NCBI GenBank assembly: GCA_937920545.1
Contig: CAKZUG010000109.1
Coordinates: 1-32,853, forward strand
Direction: 5' to 3'
DNA length: 32,853 bases
Source of the DNA: an uncultured Saccharophagus sp.
GTDB taxonomy: Bacteria > Pseudomonadota > Gammaproteobacteria > Pseudomonadales > Cellvibrionaceae
The stretch's first letter is position 1, and each line of letters begins with the position of its first letter. Made by a program: the position numbers and the translations under genes. Below, piece by piece: positions 7,925-18,904 of the stretch. Below the pieces are notes generated by a model, which saw nothing but the letters and a program-made list of their open reading frames with translations, made no database searches and was not told the DNA's origin.

Positions 7925-8410
7925 TTAAGAGGCGCTCAAATAATCAACAACCAATTGAAGGCCTGTATGAATAGCTTGCTCACGTACTTTTTGCCTATCA
8001 CCGTTGAATATACAGGTATGACTTTGGTAATCACTATGGCCACCATAAGCAAAACACACCGTGCCTACGGGCTTTGATTCAGTCGCGCCATCAGGGCCTG
8101 CAATACCACTGATAGCAAGCGACACATCGGCATTACTAGCATGTAAACTCCCTTTTAGCATAGCGATAACTGTTGGCTCGCTAACTGCCCCGTGAGCCAC
8201 TAAAACGTCTTGAGAAACGTTAAGCATGCTTTTTTTCATGTCATTAGTGTAAGTTACAAAACTACCATTAAACCATGCCGATGATCCACTTTGAGATGTA
8301 CAAACAAAAGCTACACCACCACCAGTGCATGACTCAGCGGTCACAAAATGTCTATTTTGCTGTTTTAAGAGATGAGATAAGGTCTTTACAATATCGTGAG
8401 TGAATAACAT
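7925..8410 (-). CDS. pncC: Nicotinamide-nucleotide amidohydrolase (CinA C-terminal domain type)
   Basis: This 161-residue protein is the stand-alone CinA C-terminal domain. It hydrolyses nicotinamide mononucleotide to nicotinate mononucleotide and ammonia in pyridine-nucleotide salvage. The signature stretches are AESCTGGGVAF (about 25-35) and the glycine-rich AISGIAGPDGATESKPVGTV (about 99-118), the nucleotide-binding and catalytic part. The longer CinA form has an N-terminal MoaB-like domain that is absent here, matching E. coli PncC in size and in position next to recA. The DUF2788 gene ends four bases before its start, so the two are probably cotranscribed. Confidence 0.92.
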   Translation of the reverse strand: MLFTHDIVKTLSHLLKQQNRHFVTAESCTGGGVAFVCTSQSGSSAWFNGSFVTYTNDMKKSMLNVSQDVLVAHGAVSEPTVIAMLKGSLHASNADVSLAISGIAGPDGATESKPVGTVCFAYGGHSDYQSHTCIFNGDRQKVREQAIHTGLQLVVDYLSAS

Positions 8411-8414
8411 GGTA

Positions 8415-8630
8415 TTACCCCGCCCTAGACTCTAAGGCAAATTGCACCGCAATTTTGATAACAAAACCCAACACACCTAACCCGAGCGCTAAAAAGATAA
8501 TAAATGCTCCAAACTTACCTGCCTTGGATTTTATCGCTAGGTCCCACATTATGTAGGCCATAAAAACAATCAAACCTCCAACACTCAGGAGAACACCCCA
8601 CTGATCAATAAAACTACTTAACGCTAACAT
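8415..8630 (-). CDS. DUF2788 small membrane protein
   Basis: This 71-residue inner-membrane protein has two predicted helices, at about 13-31 and 40-63, joined by a basic loop (KSKAGKFGAF). The loop and the following FIIFLALGLGVLGFVIK are the hallmark of the DUF2788 family found across Pseudomonas-like bacteria. Function is unknown. It lies four bases upstream of pncC and 51 bases downstream of the aspartic protease gene, probably in a mazG-protease-DUF2788-pncC run. Confidence 0.8.
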   Translation of the reverse strand: MLALSSFIDQWGVLLSVGGLIVFMAYIMWDLAIKSKAGKFGAFIIFLALGLGVLGFVIKIAVQFALESRAG

Positions 8631-8681
8631 GTAAACTCACTGAGACTAATTAAAATAATAATGGATGTATAGACGAGTAAA

Positions 8682-9200
8682 CTATTGCCTAAGAATAAGT
8701 TGACCGCCTTCACGACGAAAATCGACATGCTTTAAAGCGCTCATCCCCAACAAAATTTGTTCTCCCTGCATACCAGGGTTAATACTTGCTTGAATATCGT
8801 GAAGTAATATATTGCCAATTTGTAATGTCGATAATTGAGTACTATAAACCTGCACTGTTCCATTTGCAGTTATAGCTAAACTAGGCCGCCCCTTTTTCAA
8901 ACCTAATTTAACCGCTAGTTTTTCAGGTATAGAAACATTGCTAGCTCCAGTATCGACAAAGAAGAGGACGTCCTGCGCGTTAATTTTGCCATAAGCGTAA
9001 TAATGGTGATTGCGCCCCTCCTCTAAAACGACCTCTATTGTGCCGTTAGCATTCATGCTATTTGGGTGTTTTTTAGCTTCTTGCCATAAGTACATACCAT
9101 AGCTAAGTAATACAACAGCCATAGTCCATACACCGAAAAGCATACCTCTACCCATAGCGTGAGTACTATCTTGCTCTTTTTTAGAATTTGATGATTGCAT
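8682..9200 (-). CDS. Membrane-anchored retropepsin-like aspartic protease
   Basis: This 172-residue protein has one N-terminal membrane helix (about 19-38) and a periplasmic retropepsin-like domain. The catalytic motif is FFVDTGASNVSIP with Asp83, and the matching C-terminal element ILLGMSAL lies at 149-156, the layout of the TIGR02281/clan AA aspartic protease family. One domain gives half an active site, so the enzyme should work as a homodimer. The substrate is unknown. The gene sits 24 bases after mazG on the same strand. Confidence 0.85.
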   Translation of the reverse strand: MQSSNSKKEQDSTHAMGRGMLFGVWTMAVVLLSYGMYLWQEAKKHPNSMNANGTIEVVLEEGRNHHYYAYGKINAQDVLFFVDTGASNVSIPEKLAVKLGLKKGRPSLAITANGTVQVYSTQLSTLQIGNILLHDIQASINPGMQGEQILLGMSALKHVDFRREGGQLILRQ

Positions 9201-9224
9201 AATTGATGTTACAGCACAAAAACA

Positions 9225-10025
9225 CTATTGCTGCTTACTTTTCTCCCATAGTAAATGCATTTGCTCAGGGGTTAGCTCACTCACTGAGCACTCAGCATTC
9301 GCTTCTAAAAAATTAAAACGAGTTTCAAATTTAGCATTCGCTTTTCTGACGATAGACTCACTACTGACTCCCAGATGCCGCGCCAAATTAATACAGGTAA
9401 AAAACATATCGCCCAACTCTTCAACCACGGCTTTACTGCTCACGTCTTTTTGTATCTCGACATCTAGTTCATTGAGCTCTTCATGCATTTTCGCCATAAC
9501 ATCTTGTATATTTTCCCAGTCAAATCCATTTTTAGCCGCACGCTTTTGTAATTTTTCACCGCGGGTTAAAGCTGGTAAGCCAACTGGGATATCCGCAAGT
9601 ATATTATGCTTACCTTTATTATTACGTTCAGTTTGCTTCATTGTCTCCCAGTTAGTCTTAATTTGCTTATCACTGAGCGCTTGCTGCGAGGCCTGGCTGT
9701 CTAAATGACCATCGGGAAAAACATGCGGATGTCGACGAATCAATTTAGATGTTAACGCATCAATAATGTCATTAAAGTCGAAATAACCATCTTCATCGCC
9801 AAGCTGTGCGTAGAAAACCACCTGAAAAAGCAAATCGCCAAGCTCTTCCTTTAAGTGAGAAAAGTCTTTCCTATCAATCGCGTCAACAACTTCATACGCC
9901 TCTTCTATAGTGCAAGGAGCGATTGTCTCATAGCTTTGCTTTATATCCCAAGGGCAGCCCGTTGTAGGTTCACGTAGCTTACGCATAAGCTTGAGTAAAT
10001 TATTTAAAGTGTACTTTTCAGACAT
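9225..10025 (-). CDS. mazG: Nucleoside triphosphate pyrophosphohydrolase
   Basis: MazG hydrolyses nucleoside triphosphates to monophosphates and pyrophosphate, cleaning the nucleotide pool and affecting ppGpp levels under stress. The 266-residue protein has the usual two tandem MazG domains. The first has CPWDIKQSYETIAPCTIEEAYE (about 24-45) and EELGDLLFQVVFYAQ (about 60-74). The second, from about residue 165, has EELGDMFFTCINLARHLG. The metal-binding Glu/Asp residues are present in both. In E. coli mazG follows the mazEF toxin-antitoxin genes, but none are seen here. It is probably the first gene of a short operon with the protease, DUF2788 and pncC genes. Confidence 0.96.
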   Translation of the reverse strand: MSEKYTLNNLLKLMRKLREPTTGCPWDIKQSYETIAPCTIEEAYEVVDAIDRKDFSHLKEELGDLLFQVVFYAQLGDEDGYFDFNDIIDALTSKLIRRHPHVFPDGHLDSQASQQALSDKQIKTNWETMKQTERNNKGKHNILADIPVGLPALTRGEKLQKRAAKNGFDWENIQDVMAKMHEELNELDVEIQKDVSSKAVVEELGDMFFTCINLARHLGVSSESIVRKANAKFETRFNFLEANAECSVSELTPEQMHLLWEKSKQQ

Positions 10026-10174
10026 TCTTATTACCTTGTGTTTATATCTATTATTCTATGACTACGTACACACTGAGGTGTTATTTATATTCATGAATTG
10101 GGCATAGTGACGCTATTTAGATCACGATACCATACCGTCAACAGTACCATTAAAAAAAGATAGCGAATGCATGT

Positions 10175-10327
10175 ATGAAAAAAAAACACCTTCCTCAAAA
10201 AATCTGTGCAGTATGCAATAAACCTTTCACATGGCGAAAAAAATGGGAAAAGAACTGGGATGACGTGAAATATTGCTCAGAACGATGTAAACGAAATAAG
10301 GCATCAGCGATGAATCAAAATCGTTAA
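10175..10327 (+). CDS. DUF2256 small zinc-ribbon-like protein
   Basis: This is a 50-residue basic protein, [10 protein letters not shown] followed by [20 protein letters not shown] and [12 protein letters not shown]. Two CxxC-type pairs (Cys11/Cys14 and Cys34/Cys39) suggest a zinc-binding ribbon. The [16 protein letters not shown] core is diagnostic of DUF2256, a family of 40-60-residue proteins often found near cryptochrome or photolyase genes. No such gene is seen here. An ATG four bases earlier (10171) leads to an unrelated frame with an early stop, so ATG 10175 is chosen. It is divergent from mazG. Function is unknown. Confidence 0.8.
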   Translation: MKKKHLPQKICAVCNKPFTWRKKWEKNWDDVKYCSERCKRNKASAMNQNR

Positions 10328-10477
10328 ATTAGGCACAATATAATACCACTCACAACACCATATAAATGGTATTGATACTGGCAAGAGGGCATATTCAATT
10401 ATGCTCTACTCCTTTAGATTAGTACTCATAAAAAATATGCCACTGAATGACAACGACATACATTTCTTACAAGTGAG

Positions 10478-10507
10478 AAGCCAACATAAAATCCATTTTA
10501 TGGGCTT
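10478..10507. terminator. Bipartite hairpin in the convergent gap, possible terminator
   Basis: AAGCC (10478-10482) pairs with GGCTT (10503-10507), and CATAAAAT pairs with ATTTTATG inside, with a 2-base AA bulge. It lies between the convergent DUF2256 and DUF4156 genes. Neither strand has a clean run of T after the stem, so intrinsic termination is uncertain. Confidence 0.35.
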
Positions 10508-10524
10508 ATAGTTAGAGCATTATT

Positions 10525-10839
10525 TTACTGACATTTATAGACAGCAAATGTCTGCTTACCTTGGCTCATGGGGATCGTTTCTACGATCGTGTCACCGCCC
10601 AACTCTATCGCAGCATTTTTTGCTAATGTTATTAGCTCAAGCTTTACTTTATCAACGCTACGCCCTAACGGGCCGATTAAATTATCTTTCACTTTAGATG
10701 TCGTACGGCCCAAACTTTGACAATTTACAGCATAATCTGGTTTGGCCAATTTAACCGTTTGCGCGCCGTCGATTGGCTTGACCCATGTACAGCCAGCAAA
10801 CACCACAACTGCAGTGGCAGATAAACAATATTTATACAT
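10525..10839 (-). CDS. DUF4156 lipoprotein
   Basis: This 104-residue protein begins MYKYCLSATAVVVFAGCTWV. The lipobox VFAGC would make Cys16 the lipid-modified N-terminus of the mature protein. After that come TWVKPIDGAQTVKLA, a conserved NCQSLGRTTSKV, LGRSVDKVKLELITLAKNAAIELGGDTIV and a final FAVYKCQ, the pattern of the DUF4156 family of small outer-membrane lipoproteins. Cys40 and Cys103 could form a disulphide. Function is unknown. It is preceded by 73 bases containing the sucD terminator, so it needs its own promoter or readthrough. Confidence 0.82.
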   Translation of the reverse strand: MYKYCLSATAVVVFAGCTWVKPIDGAQTVKLAKPDYAVNCQSLGRTTSKVKDNLIGPLGRSVDKVKLELITLAKNAAIELGGDTIVETIPMSQGKQTFAVYKCQ

Positions 10840-10860
10840 AAAACACCTTTAAAATAGATA

Positions 10861-10886
10861 TAAAAAAAGGCTCCGAAGAGCCTTTA
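10861..10886 (-). terminator. Intrinsic terminator of sucCD
   Basis: An 8-bp perfect stem AAAGGCTC/GAGCCTTT with a 4-base loop (10866-10885) is followed on the minus strand by a run of T (10868-10862). It lies 27 bases after the sucD stop codon. Confidence 0.85.
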
Positions 10887-10912
10887 GATAACTTAACGTA
10901 ATTACATGCTAC

Positions 10913-11785
10913 TTACCAGCCAGTAATTTCTTTTAAGCCTTCACCAATTTGAGCCAAGCTACGAACTGTTTTAACGCCCGCATCTTCAAGGGCAGCAAAT
11001 TTCTCATCAGCTGTGCCCTTACCACCAGAGATAATTGCACCAGCATGACCCATACGCTTACCTGCAGGTGCTGTTACACCCGCAATATAAGACACAACAG
11101 GCTTAGTAACATGCTCTTTAATATATGCAGCCGCTTCTTCTTCAGCCGTTCCACCAATCTCGCCAATCATAACGATTGCTTCGGTTTGCGGGTCATTTTG
11201 AAATAACTCTAAAATATCAATAAAGTTAGAACCTGGGATAGGGTCGCCACCAATACCCACACAACTAGATTGACCGTAACCAAAATCAGTCGTTTGCTTA
11301 ACGGCTTCGTATGTTAATGTACCAGAACGTGAAACAATACCCACTTTACCCGGCTTATGAATATGGCCAGGCATAATACCAATTTTACACTCACCTGGTG
11401 TAATAACACCTGGACAGTTAGGGCCGATTAAACGCACACCAAGCTCATCACATTTCACTTTACACTCAAGCATGTCAAGAGTTGGAATACCCTCTGTGAT
11501 ACATACAACAAGCTTAACGCCACTGTTGGCTGCTTCCAAGATTGAGTCTTTACAAAATGGCGCTGGCACGTAGATAACAGATGCATCGGCACCTGTTTCA
11601 GCAACGGCTTCATTCATGGTATTAAATACAGGTAGACCAAGATGCGTTTGACCGCCTTTACCAGGTGTTACACCACCCACCATGTTAGTGCCATAATCAA
11701 TCGCTTGTTGCGAATGAAATGTACCTTGAGCGCCAGTAAAACCCTGACACAGTACTTTAGTGTTCTTATCAATTAATACGCTCAT
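10913..11785 (-). CDS. sucD: Succinyl-CoA synthetase alpha subunit
   Basis: This subunit binds CoA and carries the phosphohistidine in succinyl-CoA + ADP/GDP + Pi to succinate + nucleotide triphosphate. Of 290 residues, the N-terminal Rossmann CoA-binding part shows [15 protein letters not shown] (16-30). The active-site His is His247 in [28 protein letters not shown] (121-130) and SRSGTLTYE (152-160) are family hallmarks. Length matches E. coli SucD (289). It starts two bases after the sucC stop codon, indicating translational coupling, and ends just before a strong terminator. Confidence 0.98.
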   Translation of the reverse strand: MSVLIDKNTKVLCQGFTGAQGTFHSQQAIDYGTNMVGGVTPGKGGQTHLGLPVFNTMNEAVAETGADASVIYVPAPFCKDSILEAANSGVKLVVCITEGIPTLDMLECKVKCDELGVRLIGPNCPGVITPGECKIGIMPGHIHKPGKVGIVSRSGTLTYEAVKQTTDFGYGQSSCVGIGGDPIPGSNFIDILELFQNDPQTEAIVMIGEIGGTAEEEAAAYIKEHVTKPVVSYIAGVTAPAGKRMGHAGAIISGGKGTADEKFAALEDAGVKTVRSLAQIGEGLKEITGW

Positions 11786-11787
11786 GA

Positions 11788-12951
11788 TTATGCCTCTGCC
11801 GCTTTAACTACTTGTTCAGCCGCGTCAGTCAAACTTGTTGCAGCAATAATGTTTAACCCGCTATCAGCGAGTACTTTTGCGCCTAACTCGGCATTGTTAC
11901 CTTCTAAACGCACAACAACAGGTATTTTAACGCCCACTTCTTCAACGGCACCAATCACACCTTCAGCGATTAGATCGCAACGTACGATACCGCCAAAAAT
12001 ATTAATCAACACAGCGTTCACGTTTTCATCAGAAAGGATAATTTTGAACGCTTCAATAACGCGTTCTTTTGTTGCACCGCCGCCAACATCAAGAAAGTTA
12101 GCTGGCTTGCCGCCATGTAACTTAACGATATCCATTGTACCCATAGCAAGGCCAGCACCGTTAACCATGCAACCAATATTGCCATCAAGAGCAACGTAGT
12201 TTAGCTCCCATTTAGCAGCATGCGCTTCGCGTTCATCTTCTTGCGAGGGATCATGCATTTCTTTGATTTTAGGCTGGCGATATAAAGCATTACCATCGAT
12301 AGCTACTTTTGCATCTAAACAGTGTAAGTTACCTTCATCAGTAATCACTAACGGGTTAATCTCTAAAAGGGCTAAATCACACTCTACAAACATTTTACCT
12401 AAACCTAAAAAGATTTTAGTAAATTGCTTAATTTGAGTAGGGTTTAGACCCAATTTAAAGCCCATTTCACGTGCTTGATATGGCTGAGCACCTGTTAATG
12501 GGTCAACGATTGCTTTGATGATTTTTTCAGGTGTCTCTTCAGCAACGGTTTCAATTTCTACGCCGCCTTCAGTAGACGCCATAAAAATGATACGACGAGT
12601 AGAGCGATCAACAACAGCACCAAGATACAATTCTTGCGCAATATCAGTACATGACTCCACAAGAATACGGCTAACTGGCTGACCCTTTTCATCTGTTTGG
12701 TATGTAACCAGATTATTGCCTAACCATTTTTTAGCAAATGCTTCAATGTCGGCTTTAGATTGGACCAGTTTAACACCGCCAGCTTTACCACGGCCACCGG
12801 CGTGTACTTGCGCTTTAATCACCCAGTTATCACCACCAATAATATCGGCCGCTGCAACTGCTTCTGCGGGTGTTTCTGCCGCAATACCTTTAGACACAGG
12901 TAAACCATATTCAGCAAATAACTGCTTACCCTGATATTCATGTAAATTCAT
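11788..12951 (-). CDS. sucC: Succinyl-CoA synthetase beta subunit
   Basis: The beta subunit binds the nucleotide through an ATP-grasp fold and supplies the succinate-binding site. The 387 residues (E. coli 388) start [20 protein letters not shown]. The ATP-grasp region contains [17 protein letters not shown] (about 45-60) and [10 protein letters not shown] (about 195-204). The C-terminal domain carries [15 protein letters not shown], the loop meeting the phosphohistidine of the alpha subunit. A leader of about 90 bases separates the start from the lpd terminator, so sucCD may have its own promoter. I could not identify a convincing -10/-35 pair there. Confidence 0.98.
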   Translation of the reverse strand: MNLHEYQGKQLFAEYGLPVSKGIAAETPAEAVAAADIIGGDNWVIKAQVHAGGRGKAGGVKLVQSKADIEAFAKKWLGNNLVTYQTDEKGQPVSRILVESCTDIAQELYLGAVVDRSTRRIIFMASTEGGVEIETVAEETPEKIIKAIVDPLTGAQPYQAREMGFKLGLNPTQIKQFTKIFLGLGKMFVECDLALLEINPLVITDEGNLHCLDAKVAIDGNALYRQPKIKEMHDPSQEDEREAHAAKWELNYVALDGNIGCMVNGAGLAMGTMDIVKLHGGKPANFLDVGGGATKERVIEAFKIILSDENVNAVLINIFGGIVRCDLIAEGVIGAVEEVGVKIPVVVRLEGNNAELGAKVLADSGLNIIAATSLTDAAEQVVKAAEA

Positions 12952-13045
12952 TGTGTGTTTCCATTTAGATTGAACAAATAATAAAACCTATACATCTATG
13001 CATGGCTTTAGCGTGAGCTTCAATTTCATGTAAAAAATTATGAAA

Positions 13046-13073
13046 AACGCGCTACACCAAGGTATAACGCGTT
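13046..13073 (-). terminator. Probable terminator after lpd
   Basis: AACGCG (13046-13051) and CGCGTT (13068-13073) form a 6-bp stem with a 16-base loop that can partly pair (TAC/GTA). On the minus strand it is followed by TTTTT and, a few bases later, TTTTTT. It lies between the lpd stop and sucC. Confidence 0.5.
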
Positions 13074-13095
13074 AATTGTGTTAAATAAATTTTAA

Positions 13096-14565
<1,470 letters not shown>

Positions 14566-14627
14566 CTAATAGTCGTAAACGTTGATTAAACGTCCACTGA
14601 TTTTTTAATATAAATACAAATAGAGAA

Positions 14628-14649
14628 AAGCGAGGGGGAACCCTCGCTT
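14628..14649 (-). terminator. Intrinsic terminator after sucB
   Basis: A perfect 9-bp GC-rich stem AAGCGAGGG/CCCTCGCTT with loop GGAA lies 11 bases after the sucB stop codon. On the minus strand the following bases are TTCTCTATTTG, a broken T tract, so termination may be partial. Confidence 0.7.
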
Positions 14650-14660
14650 CAAACAGTAGA

Positions 14661-15866
14661 TCAGACTTCTAGCAGAATACGCGCTGGATCTTCAAGTAAA
14701 TCTTTGATAGCAACTAAGAATTGCACCGCTTCTTTACCGTCGATAATACGGTGATCATACGAGAGGGCCAAATACATCATTGGGCGAATTTTGACTTCAC
14801 CGTTTACAGCCATTGGGCGCTCTTGAATCTTATGCATACCTAAAATAGCTGACTGAGGCGGGTTCAAAATAGGTGTCGATAATAACGAGCCAAACACGCC
14901 ACCATTAGTGATTGTGAATGTGCCGCCAGTCATTTCTTCTATACCTAACTTACCGTCACGAGCGCGAAGACCAAAATCTCTTACGCCGTTTTCGATATCA
15001 GCAATACTGAGATTTTCAGAGTCACGCAGTACAGGTACCACAAGGCCTTTTTCAGTTGAAACTGCAACGCCAATGTCTTGGAAGTTGTGATAAACAATAT
15101 CTTTACCGTCAATAGATGCGTTAACAGCAGGAAAACGACGTAACGCTTCAACAGCAGCTTTAACAAAAAAGCCCATAAAGCCCAAACGCGTACCATTATG
15201 CGTTTTTTCAAATAACGCTTTGTAATCGGCACGCAGCTCCATAACCGGCCCCATGTCAACTTCATTAAATGTCGTTAGCATAGCCGTATTGTTGGTTGCA
15301 TCTAAAAGGCGCTCAGCAATTCGTGAACGTAGACGCGTCATCGGCACACGTTTTTCTTCGCGAAGACCAGCAGCACTAACAGGCGCCGCTTCAGCTACTT
15401 TTGCAGGTGCTGACGCTTTTGAAGCAGGAGCCGACACTTTAGCACCTTCAACATCAGCTTTAGTGATTAGCCCGCCTTTACCAGTACCCTTAATCGATGA
15501 TAGCTCAATACCTTTTTCAGCAGCCAATTTACGGGCAGCAGGGGCAGCAACAATGTCATCGCCACCAGAGTGAGACGGCGTTTCAGATGCCGGGGCAGAT
15601 TCAGTGTCAGCCGGCGCGCTATCAACAGCACCTTCTTTGAACTTAGCGATTACTTCGGCGCTTTCAATGACATCGCCTTCGTTTTTAAAAATTTCTACGA
15701 GTTGTCCATCGGCGGGTGCAACAACTTCAAGCACCACTTTATCCGTTTCAATATCGACAATTAACTCATCGCGTGAGCATGCTTCGCCAGGTTGTTTATG
15801 CCATGTAGCAACGGTTCCGTCTTGAACGGACTCTGGAAAAGTAGGGGCTTTAATATCTGTTGTCAT
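14661..15866 (-). CDS. sucB: 2-oxoglutarate dehydrogenase E2, dihydrolipoamide succinyltransferase
   Basis: E2 forms the core of the 2-oxoglutarate dehydrogenase complex and transfers the succinyl group to CoA. Domains of the 401-residue protein, in order: a lipoyl domain (1-75) with the lipoylated lysine Lys43 in [10 protein letters not shown], an Ala/Pro/Ser-rich flexible linker (about 80-105), a peripheral-subunit-binding domain (about 108-148, [20 protein letters not shown]), a second Ala-rich linker, and the catalytic domain with [13 protein letters not shown] (His372 and Asp376). It lies 53 bases after sucA and is followed by a strong hairpin. Confidence 0.98.
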   Translation of the reverse strand: MTTDIKAPTFPESVQDGTVATWHKQPGEACSRDELIVDIETDKVVLEVVAPADGQLVEIFKNEGDVIESAEVIAKFKEGAVDSAPADTESAPASETPSHSGGDDIVAAPAARKLAAEKGIELSSIKGTGKGGLITKADVEGAKVSAPASKASAPAKVAEAAPVSAAGLREEKRVPMTRLRSRIAERLLDATNNTAMLTTFNEVDMGPVMELRADYKALFEKTHNGTRLGFMGFFVKAAVEALRRFPAVNASIDGKDIVYHNFQDIGVAVSTEKGLVVPVLRDSENLSIADIENGVRDFGLRARDGKLGIEEMTGGTFTITNGGVFGSLLSTPILNPPQSAILGMHKIQERPMAVNGEVKIRPMMYLALSYDHRIIDGKEAVQFLVAIKDLLEDPARILLEV

Positions 15867-15919
15867 TACTGTATGTCCTTGGTTTAAGGCTCGTCTATGG
15901 GTTACTTAAATTAAAAAAA

Positions 15920-18772
15920 TTATTTTACGTTTAAGGCGTTATCGATAAACGCTTTTTGCTCTTCAAGGTGAGCAGACATATAACCGCCTGCTGGTGCCGA
16001 AGAATGTGTACGGCCAATATACGTTAATGACGCATCACTGTTAATACCTTTAACAGTATTCAGTATGCGGTCTTGGCTAGCTAACCAAGCGCCTTGGTTT
16101 TGTGGCTCTTCTTGACACCAAACAAAATCTTTAACGTGAGCATATTTAGCGAGAACATCGTTTAAATTTTTCTCTGGGTAAGGGTAAAGCTGCTCTAGGC
16201 GAACAAAAGCCACATCCTCTTGCTTGCTTTCAATGCGTGCTTCAAGCAAGTGATAGTAAACTTTACCACTGCATAAAATAACGCGTTTAACTTTGCTGGT
16301 TTTTGCTGCTGCATCATCAAGAACAGGTTCGAAACCAGATTTTGCTAATTCTTCTAATGTTGAAGTAGCTAATTTATGACGCAAGATCCACTTAGGGCTC
16401 ATGACCACAAGCGGCCTACGCATAGGTCGAATAGCTTGCCGCCTCAACATATGGAAAACCTGAGCTGGTGTAGTAGGAATACAAACCTGAATATTATTCT
16501 CGGCACATAACTGCATGAAACGCTCGAGTCTGGCTGAGGAGTGCTCAGGACCTTGCCCTTCATAACCGTGCGGTAATAACATTGTTAGGCCGCATAAACG
16601 ACCCCACTTATGCTCGCCACTGGTAATAAATTGATCGATTACAACCTGTGCACCGTTGGCAAAATCACCAAATTGTGCTTCCCAGATCACAACACCTTTA
16701 GGCGCAGTCGTAGCGTAGCCGTATTCAAAGGCCAGCACAGCTTCTTCAGATAAAAGCGAGTCATATAAATCAATAGGAGCTTGGTGATCACCCAATTCTG
16801 CCAAAGGCATATAAGGCTCACCATTCTTTTGGTTATACACAACCGCATGGCGATGAGAGAAAGTACCACGGCCAACATCTTGACCTGTCATCCGTACAGC
16901 ATACCCTTCATCTAGCAGAGTTGCATAAGCAAGTGTTTCTGCCATACCCCAATTGATAGGTACAGCACCGCCAGCCATTTTACGACGGTCATCATAAATT
17001 TTTGCTACTTGACGCTGTACTTGAACACCATCTGGAATATGGCTAATTTTATCAGCGATAGATTGTAAGCTCTTAAGCTTGATACCTGTATTTGCTTGGG
17101 TATCCCAATCGTGATTAATGTAAGCAGACCAATCAACAAACAAAGATGAATCAGGCTCTGACACTAAACCTTGAGCGACAGGCTCACCTTTATCTAGTGC
17201 ATCACGGTAATCGTTGGATATTTTATCTGCGTCGGCTTGCGATACAACGCCCGCATCAACCAGCTTTTGAGCATAAACAGCACGCGATGTTTTATGAGAA
17301 CGAATCGCTTTGTACATAATAGGCTGAGTAGATGATGGCTCGTCTGTTTCATTGTGTCCACGGCGGCGGTAACAAACCAAATCGATAACAACGTCTTTTT
17401 TAAATGTATGACGATAATCCATGGCAAGTTGAGAAATAAATACAACCGCTTCTGGGTCATCACCATTGACATGAAAAACCGGAGCCTCGATCATTTTGGC
17501 CATATCGGTACAGTAGTTGGTCGAACGTGCATCCAACGGGTTACTTGTTGTAAAGCCGACCTGATTGTTAATAACAATATGCACTGTGCCGCCTGTTTTA
17601 TAAGCGCGCGTTTGTGACATTTGGAACGTTTCGGCAACCACACCCTGACCAATAAATGCAGCATCGCCATGCACAACCACAGGGACTACTGTTGTGCCGT
17701 CTTTATCGTTTCGCCTGTCTTGACGAGCTCTAACGGAACCCTCAACAACAGGCGAGACAATTTCTAAGTGGGACGGGTTAAAGGCTAATGCCAAATGCAT
17801 TTCACCGCTTGGCGTCATCACATTTGATGAAAAACCCTGGTGATATTTTACATCGCCCGATGTATCAACTAAGCGCTTACCTTCGAACTCTTCAAACAAA
17901 TCGGCGGGGCTTTTACCCAAAATATTAATCAATGCATTAAGCCGACCACGGTGCGCCATGCCTAACACCATTTCTTTCGCGCCAAACTCACCTGCACGGC
18001 GAATAACAGCATCTAAAAGAGGGATAAATGTTTCACCACCCTCAAGACCAAATCGTTTTGTACCTGGATACTTAGTATCTAAGTGGCGTTCTAGACCCTC
18101 AGCCGCAGATAAGCGCGTTAAAATATATTTTTTACCTTCGCTGTCAAAATCAGGCGTCGAGCGGCTACGCTCAAGACGATTAATTAACCAGCGTCGTTCT
18201 TCATAGTCGGTAATGTGCATTAATTCGGAACCAATGCTGCCGCAATACGTTTTTTCTAAATCTGAAATAATATCTTTAAGCTTTGCTTCGGGATAACCAA
18301 ATTGAGTATCGCCAGACTGAAATATCTTATCTAAATCAGCTGTATTCAACTTATGAAAAGCAAGATCAAGATCAATTGGCTTTTCAATCTCTTGTAAATT
18401 AAGTGGATCAAGCTTAGCCTGCTTATGACCACTTAAGCGATAAGCATTAACCAGTTGAATGACTTCAACTTGTTTTCTCTCGTGGGCAACATCGACTCCG
18501 CCAGCGTCTGCTGTAATAATCGGTCTCGAACGGTTCTTGCCCAACAATTCAAAGTATTCTACAACTTCAGAATGATTAACATCTTCACCTTGCATCCCCT
18601 CAACTTTAGGTAACGTATCAAAGTATGTACGCCATTTCTCAGGCACAGACTGGGGATCAGATAAGTAGCTTTCGTACTGCTGCTCTACATAGACGGCATT
18701 GTTACCAGACAAGTGTGAAGTTTGTCGTAAACTATCCATTGAAACGGGTTGATTTTTATCGTTGCCTGACAT
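15920..18772 (-). CDS. sucA: 2-oxoglutarate dehydrogenase E1
   Basis: E1 is the thiamine-diphosphate decarboxylase of the 2-oxoglutarate dehydrogenase complex. I place the start at ATG 18770-18772 (950 residues, MSGNDKNQPVSM), which has a GGTGGG ribosome site 5 bases upstream. The frame stays open to an ATG at 18832, but that start has no ribosome site and adds 20 residues with no counterpart in the family. Early landmarks are HLSGNNAVYVEQQYESYLSDP and WRTYF, the E2-contacting N-terminus. Later come GMAHRGRLN, HGDAAFIGQGVVAETFQMS and HIVINNQVGFTTSNP, which contact thiamine diphosphate and Mg. The C-terminal transketolase-like part has FEYGYATTAPKGVVIWEAQFGDF. Upstream sits a combined terminator/promoter structure. 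Confidence 0.97.
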   Translation of the reverse strand: MSGNDKNQPVSMDSLRQTSHLSGNNAVYVEQQYESYLSDPQSVPEKWRTYFDTLPKVEGMQGEDVNHSEVVEYFELLGKNRSRPIITADAGGVDVAHERKQVEVIQLVNAYRLSGHKQAKLDPLNLQEIEKPIDLDLAFHKLNTADLDKIFQSGDTQFGYPEAKLKDIISDLEKTYCGSIGSELMHITDYEERRWLINRLERSRSTPDFDSEGKKYILTRLSAAEGLERHLDTKYPGTKRFGLEGGETFIPLLDAVIRRAGEFGAKEMVLGMAHRGRLNALINILGKSPADLFEEFEGKRLVDTSGDVKYHQGFSSNVMTPSGEMHLALAFNPSHLEIVSPVVEGSVRARQDRRNDKDGTTVVPVVVHGDAAFIGQGVVAETFQMSQTRAYKTGGTVHIVINNQVGFTTSNPLDARSTNYCTDMAKMIEAPVFHVNGDDPEAVVFISQLAMDYRHTFKKDVVIDLVCYRRRGHNETDEPSSTQPIMYKAIRSHKTSRAVYAQKLVDAGVVSQADADKISNDYRDALDKGEPVAQGLVSEPDSSLFVDWSAYINHDWDTQANTGIKLKSLQSIADKISHIPDGVQVQRQVAKIYDDRRKMAGGAVPINWGMAETLAYATLLDEGYAVRMTGQDVGRGTFSHRHAVVYNQKNGEPYMPLAELGDHQAPIDLYDSLLSEEAVLAFEYGYATTAPKGVVIWEAQFGDFANGAQVVIDQFITSGEHKWGRLCGLTMLLPHGYEGQGPEHSSARLERFMQLCAENNIQVCIPTTPAQVFHMLRRQAIRPMRRPLVVMSPKWILRHKLATSTLEELAKSGFEPVLDDAAAKTSKVKRVILCSGKVYYHLLEARIESKQEDVAFVRLEQLYPYPEKNLNDVLAKYAHVKDFVWCQEEPQNQGAWLASQDRILNTVKGINSDASLTYIGRTHSSAPAGGYMSAHLEEQKAFIDNALNVK

Positions 18773-18849
18773 TAAGCCCACCGTGGACAAAGTAATGAAT
18801 GTATACACTTTCAAAAATGTCCGACTGATCAAATAGCGAACATGATAAT

Positions 18850-18891
18850 AAAAAAGCGATTGTGTTAAAGATTTTAATTATAACGCAATCG
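18850..18891 (-). terminator. Intrinsic terminator between sdhB and sucA
   Basis: On the minus strand CGATTGCGTTA (18891-18881) pairs with TAACACAATCG (18867-18857), 10 of 11 positions, with a 13-base loop. It is followed by C and six T (18855-18850). The upstream arm can pair instead with AACGCAAT (18911-18904), which would disrupt the terminator. Confidence 0.65.
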
Positions 18892-18904
18892 ACCTTGTAG
18901 TCTA
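18877..18904 (-). promoter_or_regulatory. Candidate sucA promoter overlapping the sdhB terminator
   Basis: On the minus strand TAGACT (18904-18899) is followed after 16 bases by a consensus TATAAT (18882-18877). Transcription would begin near 18870, inside the terminator loop, so sucA transcripts would lack the first terminator arm and escape termination. The 8-bp dyad AACGCAAT/ATTGCGTT (18882-18911) covers the whole promoter and could be an operator. Confidence 0.5.

Noticed and set aside
11849..12199. Long + strand frames opposite sucC, sucB, lpd and sdhA
   Set aside because: These are antisense shadows of highly conserved minus-strand genes. They have unlikely composition and no start signals.
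12952..13045. A regulatory RNA in the sucC leader
   Set aside because: The leader is about 90 bases and AT-rich, but I could not find a stable conserved fold by eye. A search with Rfam suc-associated motifs would decide.
18773..18832. Longer sucA start at ATG 18832
   Set aside because: It adds 20 residues (MISRTFLKVYTFITLSTVGL) with no family counterpart and no ribosome site. The ATG at 18772 has GGTGGG at proper spacing.
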